DNA from: Lentisphaerota bacterium
GTDB lineage: Bacteria > Verrucomicrobiota > Kiritimatiellia > UBA8416 > JAFGTH01
Assembly (NCBI GenBank): GCA_016934225.1
Contig: JAFGTH010000065.1
Coordinates: 1-28,855, forward strand
Reading direction: 5' to 3'
Length of the DNA stretch: 28,855 nucleotides
Shown here: positions 23,825 to 28,855 of the stretch, one piece after another
Position numbering within the stretch: position 1 is the first letter of the stretch
Layout: each line of letters begins with the position of its first letter
Program-made: the position numbers and the translations under genes
Notes under the pieces: model-generated
What the model was told of the DNA's origin: nothing
The model's database searches: none
The model's input: only the letters and a program-made list of their open reading frames with translations

Positions 23825-24331
23825 TCACTTTTCAGGGGTATTCTCTTTCGGCACCATGAGTTTGGCAGGATTTCCTGCCACCACTGTGCCTGAAGGAACA
23901 TCTTTTGTCACGACGGAGCCGGCGCCGACCATGGCGTTTTTTCCAATCGTCACGCCGCATAAAATTGTGCTGCTTGTGCCGATTGAGGCCCCTTCTTCAA
24001 CAATTGTTTCGATGACCTGCCAATCTTCGTCGGTCTGCATGCGGCCATCCGCATTCACGGCCCGGGGATATTTATCGTTAATAAATGAGACATTGTGCCC
24101 GACGAACACATTATCGTTGATATGTACGCCCTCACAAATAAAGGTGTGACTGGATATTTTACAATTCTTGCCGATGATGGCCCCTTTTTGAATCTCCACA
24201 AAGGCCCCGATTTTCGAATCGTCGGCAATAGAACAATCATACGCATTCACAAAGTCAAAGATCCTGACGTTGTCGCCGACCGTGACATTTTTTAATACCT
24301 GTCGCTCGGTTTTGATATTCAAGAGTTTCAT
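23825..24331 (-). CDS. WbpD/WlbB-like nucleotide-sugar N-acetyltransferase
   Basis: The 168-residue product is a left-handed beta-helix built of hexapeptide repeats, with the family-specific loop FINDKYPRA (83-91), then a DEDWQVIETIVEEGASIG strand and MVGAGSVVTKDVPSGTVVAGNPAK at the end. WbpD and WlbB acetylate the new 3-amino group of UDP-3-amino-GlcNAcA. The length is a little shorter than many homologs, but all coils and the coenzyme A-binding end are visible. The start overlaps the oxidoreductase stop as ATGA. It is presumed to work as a trimer, as is usual in this fold. Confidence 0.87.
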   Translation of the reverse strand: MKLLNIKTERQVLKNVTVGDNVRIFDFVNAYDCSIADDSKIGAFVEIQKGAIIGKNCKISSHTFICEGVHINDNVFVGHNVSFINDKYPRAVNADGRMQTDEDWQVIETIVEEGASIGTSSTILCGVTIGKNAMVGAGSVVTKDVPSGTVVAGNPAKLMVPKENTPEK

Positions 24332-25353
24332 GTAAGCATCACTTCCTGTCCCCGATTCCTCAGCGACCGGTCGGCGGCTTCCAAAATTCGGACTACCGAC
24401 AGGCCGCTTTGGGCGTTGGCGGTCGGCTCGGTCCCCTCGCGAATCGATCGGATAAAGTCCGCCGCCATTCCCCGCAGCGCTTCACCCATTTCAATTTTGG
24501 GGATATACGCATCGCCGACCCGATAATCGACAAGAATCTTGTTGCGTTCTTCATAGCTATTCGTCGAATCCTCCGAGTTCATCGAAAAGCCGGTATCATA
24601 TACCTTCACTTTTTCAGTCGGTTCAAGGTCGTCATACACTAACATTTTCCTGGTGCCGCCGATAAGGATCTTGCGGATTTTTACAGGCGATGTCCAGGAA
24701 AGCGTAAAGTGCGCAATTTTATTCGATTGATAATAGGCGGTCAAATACGCGATATTCTCGATCCGGTTTGGCGTATGCGATATTCCGGTGGCAACAACAC
24801 TCTGGATCGGCTCCGCTTCGAGATATTCCAACATCGAAATGTCATGCGCGGCAAGGTCCCAGAGAACATTGCTGTCATGCTGAAACAGGCCGAGATTGAT
24901 CCTGACGGAATCAAAATATTGCATCTCGCCGATTTCTCCCTTCGAAGTAAGCTCCTTGATTTTCTTGATCGCTCCGGTATATAAAAAGGTGTGATCCACC
25001 ATCAGCACTTTCTGTTGACGTTGCGCGAGGTCGATGAGCTCACGCGCGTGTTCTGCCGAATCCGTCATCGGTTTTTCAAGCAGCACATGCTTGCCGCCCA
25101 GCAGCGCAGCTTTTGCCAGCGGGAAATGAGCGGAGACCGGCACGGCAAGAACAATCGCATCGATGTGAGGATCGCTGATCACCGCATCGAACGACGGCAT
25201 TGTCGGAATTTGTGGATAAAGTTTTTGAGCGGTGGAACGTCTGCCGGCATTGGTCTCGACAATGCTTTTCACCGTACAGTGCTCAAGTTGTGAAAAATTC
25301 CTTACCAGGTTAGGGCCCCAATATCCGAATCCGACGACAGCAATATTGATCAT
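24328..25353 (-). CDS. WbpB/WlbA-like NAD-dependent nucleotide-sugar 3-dehydrogenase (Gfo/Idh/MocA family)
   Basis: The 341-residue enzyme has the dinucleotide-binding VVGFGYWGPN (6-15), the family lysine motif LLEKPMTD (91-98) and WDLAAHDISMLEYL (165-178), which supplies the active-site His. In the WbpB/WlbA pathway it oxidises C3 of UDP-GlcNAcA to the keto form that the aminotransferase then uses. The UDP-GlcNAc 6-dehydrogenase (WbpA) that would feed it is not in the window. A very strong GAGGAGGA site lies about 5-8 bases before the ATG, the best ribosome site seen here, suggesting this gene starts a translated unit. Confidence 0.87.
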   Translation of the reverse strand: MINIAVVGFGYWGPNLVRNFSQLEHCTVKSIVETNAGRRSTAQKLYPQIPTMPSFDAVISDPHIDAIVLAVPVSAHFPLAKAALLGGKHVLLEKPMTDSAEHARELIDLAQRQQKVLMVDHTFLYTGAIKKIKELTSKGEIGEMQYFDSVRINLGLFQHDSNVLWDLAAHDISMLEYLEAEPIQSVVATGISHTPNRIENIAYLTAYYQSNKIAHFTLSWTSPVKIRKILIGGTRKMLVYDDLEPTEKVKVYDTGFSMNSEDSTNSYEERNKILVDYRVGDAYIPKIEMGEALRGMAADFIRSIREGTEPTANAQSGLSVVRILEAADRSLRNRGQEVMLT

Positions 25354-25371
25354 GTCTTCCTCCTCGTTATT

Positions 25372-26970
25372 TCAATAAATTGCCAGGTAGGCCGTATCAC
25401 CGATCACCACAATCTGTTCAGAGGCGAAATAGTCCCAATTCTTTCCCTGAAAGTGCTGCTTAAAAATTGTTGTAGGCATGTCGACAAGTTGGAAATTTCT
25501 ATCAGAGACATACCTTAGTACTTGAGTAATGGACCATGGCACACGTAAAGCCCGCTTGTTGGTGCTGTGATGCGTATAGATATTCTCGTACGTCTCCGGG
25601 GTCGAAAGATCATGCGTATAGGCAATGTTCCTTACCACCGTGCCGAGTTTTTTCTCCTGCGCTTCGATTTCACCAACAACGGCTTTCGCGATTTCATGAT
25701 CTACCTTGTTTACCAGAAGCTGATCTTTGGAAAGGCTATGGACCGAACCGGTCACAGAAAAAATCCAGAACAGCATGACGGCTAGAACAACATAATCCAT
25801 TTTTTGAAAAGAATTTCGGAGATATAAGGTATAGACCAGGGCCATGACACCTAAAATCGAAGCAAGCGGCGCAACTGTTCTTGAATGCGGAAGAGTCGGT
25901 TGACCCGGAGGGGCAAAAAATTGAGGCAACATTACACATATTGCTAAAAAAAAGAGGACAATGATTGTTAACCAGAGAACCGATAAGCGCTTTTTTATGA
26001 AACAACATTGATAGGCGATTCCCCCTGAGAGGGTTATGACTAAAAGGAGGAGTAAATATGAAGGAAGCATATCATAGGTATGGAATATAATTTCTTTCAG
26101 CGCGTGTGCGACAACGGGAATGTTTCTGATCGCAGTGCTGACAAGATCTGTTGTCGCAATTCTTGACAAGGCCGTGTTCGAAAAAAAGAGGGGGTGGATG
26201 AAAACAGCATAAGCATAATTTACAAGCATTCCCAGCCCATAGATGCCTGACAGACGCACGACAGCCATGAAAAATTTTTTATTCACATGCTGGATTTTTC
26301 CGTATGCGAACACTAATCCCAGAGGAATAAAAAGCCCTGCGGCGAGTTGATATGTAAACAATGAGACCAGAAAGAGCACGAAGGCTCCGATATTGTGCTT
26401 TTTACTGTTTCCTGAGACACATACACGAATAGCCAGAACAACGAAGAGAGTCGATAATGCATACGAAAATGTCGCAACCGTAAACATAAAAAACTCTACG
26501 CTAAACAGCGTGAATATTATAAGAATGGGCGAAAGCACGGCTAATGCCTGAGTTTCGTAAGAATGCGATGGTTCGGGCAACGATAATCGTACCAGTGCAA
26601 GAATCACATAGCATGAACATGAAAGCAGGAAAATGCTCGAAACAGTCCAAAATTGTTGGTATTTGATAACATTCAGCCCCAAAATATTGTGCATTCCTGT
26701 AAAAAACAATCCCTGCACTAATCGGCTATCCTTTGAGAATATCTCTAAAGAATCAATTTTGTCAGTGTAATACCAGGCATAATCATCTGGCGTGAAATGT
26801 TTATGTAAAAAATTTATGTACAAAAAAAGCCCAAAAAGGAAAATTCCAGCAAAGATTGTCAAGTTATTTCGCAGGGCAAGACATTTCTTTCGAGAAGACG
26901 GGCAAACAAGCCATGCACACAGAGTCAACACAATCGTCGATCCCGAAACCCCAATAAATATCGATGTCAT
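25372..26970 (-). CDS. Multi-membrane protein, probable GT-C glycosyltransferase
   Basis: From the ATG at 26970 the product has 532 residues with about ten or more hydrophobic segments and a soluble C-terminal 100 residues. The first loop after the second hydrophobic segment reads HKHFTPDDYAWYYTDK, and its paired Asp (residues 62-63) is the kind of acidic motif GT-C enzymes use to bind a polyprenyl-phosphate sugar. I do not recognise the precise family. The frame is open to 27246, but that start would overlap the fucosyltransferase by more than 200 bases. No clear Shine-Dalgarno site precedes 26970, so the start is uncertain. An O-antigen polymerase-like role cannot be excluded. Confidence 0.65.
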   Translation of the reverse strand: MTSIFIGVSGSTIVLTLCAWLVCPSSRKKCLALRNNLTIFAGIFLFGLFLYINFLHKHFTPDDYAWYYTDKIDSLEIFSKDSRLVQGLFFTGMHNILGLNVIKYQQFWTVSSIFLLSCSCYVILALVRLSLPEPSHSYETQALAVLSPILIIFTLFSVEFFMFTVATFSYALSTLFVVLAIRVCVSGNSKKHNIGAFVLFLVSLFTYQLAAGLFIPLGLVFAYGKIQHVNKKFFMAVVRLSGIYGLGMLVNYAYAVFIHPLFFSNTALSRIATTDLVSTAIRNIPVVAHALKEIIFHTYDMLPSYLLLLLVITLSGGIAYQCCFIKKRLSVLWLTIIVLFFLAICVMLPQFFAPPGQPTLPHSRTVAPLASILGVMALVYTLYLRNSFQKMDYVVLAVMLFWIFSVTGSVHSLSKDQLLVNKVDHEIAKAVVGEIEAQEKKLGTVVRNIAYTHDLSTPETYENIYTHHSTNKRALRVPWSITQVLRYVSDRNFQLVDMPTTIFKQHFQGKNWDYFASEQIVVIGDTAYLAIY

Positions 26971-27028
26971 AGTTAGCACGCTATTACGAATCCCATACGG
27001 GAGATTTTTCGAAAAAGGAATGTGAAGT

Positions 27029-27898
27029 TCATATCTGGATCCATGATTCGGGTTTGAGATACATGGTGGTATATGTATCACTGGCCGCATCGCGAAACCA
27101 CTGCCTGGGGGCAATAATGATTTTGTCCGAATATTCGGACAACCAGGCGCCCCACCAGCTAAACGAACTGTTCGCAATGATGAAGTGTTTGCAATGCCGC
27201 ATGAGTCGCAAATCTTCCTGCGGTTCGGTATGATTATGCGCGACAAACGTCATTGGGCAATCACTCTGGATATTTTTACGGGTCCATTCGGCATCATCGG
27301 AAAATATGAAAAAATGTGGTTCGCGGACTTGCTGTGTGATGAGGCGCACCGCGGTCTGATAATACGCTAAAGAACAAACTCCGTGAAATTGATTGGTCGT
27401 CGAATTTGTGACGTAATCGCCCCTTCGGACATGTAAAGCCACTGATTGCGTCTCGGTGATATTTTGCAAGAAATCTTTATTGATCCCTTGCGGCTCGGTC
27501 TTCATCGTAAATTCTTTTCGTATGATTGGGGCAATTTCACTGAAATAGTGTTCGCTTTGCCAAAACCCCCGTAAATACACATGCCCTTGTGCGGAAAACA
27601 CCGCAGGAACAAACGTGGGGACCGGTTTTTCGCTAATGACCATAGACCTCTGCTTGAGTCCTATTCTTTCAAAGAATGATACCTTTGATGCCCGGGCCAC
27701 GAAGCGTTGGAGGTCGTGTTTTGAAATGATATTTTCCTGAATGTTGAAATGGTGAAGCCTATATGTCCGGAACGATTGCGTCGGGTACAACGACACATCA
27801 AGCTGTAATCGTGTTCTCAGCCGGTGGGCCAGATTGCGGCCTGCTGCATACTGGAACATCTGATTGCCTAACCCTCCCATTAATTTCACAATAACCAT
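27029..27898 (-). CDS. Alpha-1,2-fucosyltransferase (GT11)
   Basis: The 289-residue product has all signatures of GT11. The N-terminus is VKLMGGLGNQMFQYAAGRNL (4-23). The GDP-fucose-binding HVRRGDY is at 156-162, FSDD at 199-202, and the C-terminal NSSFSWWGAWLSE at 243-255. Bacterial members (WbsJ, FutC, WbiQ types) add L-fucose in alpha-1,2 linkage to galactose or a related sugar during O-antigen or capsule assembly. GDP-fucose synthesis genes are not present here. The frame is open to 27964, but GT11 proteins start right at the GGLGNQ strand, which fits the ATG at 27898. A ribosome site is not obvious. It is probably the first gene of the glycan run, after the palindromic spacer. Confidence 0.93.
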   Translation of the reverse strand: MVIVKLMGGLGNQMFQYAAGRNLAHRLRTRLQLDVSLYPTQSFRTYRLHHFNIQENIISKHDLQRFVARASKVSFFERIGLKQRSMVISEKPVPTFVPAVFSAQGHVYLRGFWQSEHYFSEIAPIIRKEFTMKTEPQGINKDFLQNITETQSVALHVRRGDYVTNSTTNQFHGVCSLAYYQTAVRLITQQVREPHFFIFSDDAEWTRKNIQSDCPMTFVAHNHTEPQEDLRLMRHCKHFIIANSSFSWWGAWLSEYSDKIIIAPRQWFRDAASDTYTTMYLKPESWIQI

Positions 27899-27943
27899 AT
27901 TATGACGGTGTGCTCTTATGAAACTGACTGTTGAAAATGCCAT

Positions 27944-28128
27944 GGTCATCGTTTCAGCAGCCAACCCGACAACGGATGAAAGAATGGAACGGATAAGGGC
28001 CTATCCGAATAACCCCTCCGGGGACGTGCTATAACAGGCATTCGGGGGTTATTCGGATAGGCTCTAAGCCGCGTGTTATCCGGTGAACTCTTTCATCCGT
28101 TGTCGTGATTATTGCCGAAACGATGACC
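27944..28128. repeat. 185-bp interrupted palindrome upstream of the fucosyltransferase
   Basis: Three blocks on the left recur in inverse order on the right. GGTCATCGTTTC (27944-27955) pairs with 28117-28128. CGACAACGGATGAAAGA (27967-27983) pairs with 28089-28105. GCCTATCCGAATAACCCC (27999-28016) pairs with 28045-28062. All three are exact; the segments between them differ in sequence and slightly in length. The centre (28017-28044) is a 28-base loop. It may be two head-to-head copies of a repeat or a mobile-element remnant, and could fold into a large cruciform or RNA hairpin between the DUF1566 gene and the glycan genes. Confidence 0.8.
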
Positions 28129-28206
28129 AACACCTTCTTGATACTTGAGCGTTCTTCAGGAGTGTGCCGCAGTCGGGTTGCGTCGGTGCGCAGCACCGCC
28201 ATGTTT

Positions 28207-28241
28207 AACCCGGTTGGGCCGGGTTGCAAAGGCTTCTTTGC
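28207..28241. terminator. Two adjacent small hairpins downstream of the DUF1566 gene
   Basis: AACCCGG/CCGGGTT (28207-28225, 5-base loop) is directly followed by GCAAAG/CTTTGC (28226-28241, 4-base loop), about 30 to 65 bases after the stop of the DUF1566 gene. They may end its transcript. Neither has a T-run after it on the minus strand, so intrinsic termination is only a suggestion. Nothing else is recognised in 28129-28271. Confidence 0.3.
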
Positions 28242-28271
28242 GCGCCTAAAAATTCTTCCACAAACACACCA

Positions 28272-28855
28272 CTACTGCCCTCCTTTTACCGGCAACACGA
28301 ACCACTTGCTGACATTTTTGCCGCCGTAGTTCACGATGGCGGAGTATAGGTGTACGATCCACCCGCAGCTCGTATCCTGCGCGAACGTTGAACTCGACCA
28401 GTAGTACACGGACTGGACGTTGTCGAAGGGATGACCGGACGGTAAGGCCGGACTATTTAAACCATAATCGAGCAGGCTTTCGAACTCCCGTACATTCGGC
28501 AGACGCCAGTCACCGGCAGTCGAACCATCGGTCAGATCGCAAAAGCCATTACTTAATGAATTGGCCGCCGTGAGCGCATTGAGCCAGTAACGACGGTTTT
28601 CCCCGGCGACATCATCGCTGAAAAACACCGTACAATTCGCATTCTTCAGCCAAATCAAACCGGTCAGGTTGTCCGTCACCGTTCCGTTGAGGTTATCGGT
28701 AAAACGCGGACTCGGCCAGGCCTGACCGAGTTGCAGATAGCCATCATCGCGAAGATCATACGAGGTCGTCTGGCCGGTTTTAGGAACCGGGGCCGGCGCA
28801 CAATCGCATTGTGCGGCCGCTAACAGTATTCCGGCGAACACGATGAGACTCAACA
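28272..28855 (-). CDS. DUF1566 (Lcl C-terminal domain) secreted protein, 5' end cut by the window edge
   Basis: The frame is open to the window edge, so only the last 193 or so codons are seen. The visible N-terminal part is hydrophobic (LIVFAGILLAAAQCDC), like the end of a signal peptide, followed by TGQTTSYDLRDDGYLQLGQA, FTDNLNGTVTDNLTGLIWLK, DWRLPNVREFESLLDYG, YWSSSTF and WFVLPVKGG. This pattern is the DUF1566/Lcl_C domain, abundant in secreted proteins of environmental bacteria; its biochemical role is not settled. A TTG at 28853 could be a start, but an upstream start is more likely. A 300-base spacer separates it from the glycan genes, so it may not belong to their operon. Confidence 0.85.
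   Translation of the reverse strand, partial: LSLIVFAGILLAAAQCDCAPAPVPKTGQTTSYDLRDDGYLQLGQAWPSPRFTDNLNGTVTDNLTGLIWLKNANCTVFFSDDVAGENRRYWLNALTAANSLSNGFCDLTDGSTAGDWRLPNVREFESLLDYGLNSPALPSGHPFDNVQSVYYWSSSTFAQDTSCGWIVHLYSAIVNYGGKNVSKWFVLPVKGGQ

Noticed and set aside
26970..27246. Upstream extension of the GT-C-like gene to 27246
   Set aside because: The extra residues overlap the conserved C-terminus of the fucosyltransferase and look non-coding; the internal ATG at 26970 places the first membrane helix at the N-terminus.
28029..28229. 66-codon minus-strand frame over the right arm of the palindrome
   Set aside because: It lies mostly inside the inverted repeat, lacks a ribosome site and has no recognisable domain; the peptide resemblance between arms follows from the repeat itself.
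1..28855. CRISPR arrays, tRNA or rRNA genes, transposase or integrase genes
   Set aside because: No regularly spaced direct repeats, no tRNA cloverleaf or rRNA-like sequence, and no transposase or integrase motif were seen on either strand.

Overview
The window is 28.9 kb of a bacterial glycan (polysaccharide or glycoconjugate) biosynthesis locus. Every credible gene lies on the minus strand, so transcription runs from the high-coordinate end to the low end. Genes are tightly packed, with several 4-base ATGA start/stop overlaps, some clear Shine-Dalgarno sites and no introns. Lipid-linked glycan assembly, DUF1566 secreted proteins and WbpB/D/E-type sugar genes suggest an environmental Gram-negative-type bacterium. 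No ribosomal or other phylogenetic marker is present, so the phylum cannot be fixed. Base composition is mosaic: the gene at 4829-7039 is clearly more AT-rich than the glycosyltransferases on either side of it.

Layout in order of transcription. (1) 28855-28272: the 3' part of a secreted DUF1566 protein, followed by a gene-poor stretch with two small hairpins and a 185-bp near-palindrome. (2) 27898-25372: a GT11 alpha-1,2-fucosyltransferase and a multi-membrane GT-C-like protein. (3) 25353-22720: an oxidoreductase, N-acetyltransferase and aminotransferase matching WbpB/WbpD/WbpE, which makes a 3-acetamido sugar nucleotide. (4) 22701-19564: a NeuD/PglD-like acyltransferase, a GtrB-like polyprenyl-phosphate glycosyltransferase and its probable multi-membrane partner. 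(5) 19506-17355: an extended SDR and a second DegT-family aminotransferase. (6) 17354-16939: a gene-free spacer with a 107-bp MITE-like element. (7) 16938-13876: a fused GT2-GT4 protein and a PAPS-type sulfotransferase. (8) 13871-13432: decayed coding remnants, including a broken second copy of the 5' end of a nearby GT4 gene. (9) 13417-7079: a rearranged SGNH protein, three GT4-type enzymes, a methyltransferase and a GT2. (10) 7039-1: a GT39-like membrane transferase, a DPM1-like synthase, an SGNH hydrolase with membrane segments, a GT4-methyltransferase fusion and the start of another GT2.

Together the genes supply unusual amino sugars, assemble them with many transferases, and decorate the product by fucosylation, sulfation, methylation and probably acylation. 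Two pairs of polyprenyl-phosphate-sugar synthase plus GT-C enzyme suggest side-branch sugars added outside the cytoplasmic membrane. No Wzx flippase, Wzy polymerase, Wza/Wzc export gene or ABC exporter was recognised here, so the locus probably continues beyond the window.

The most unusual signals are two. Three otherwise different proteins (two SGNH proteins and one GT39-like transferase) share an N-terminal membrane module with a gap-free motif R-x2-E-x7-G-D-x-[ND]-G-[KH]-x-[ST]-[ST]-P. One of those SGNH proteins also has its hydrolase blocks in permuted order.
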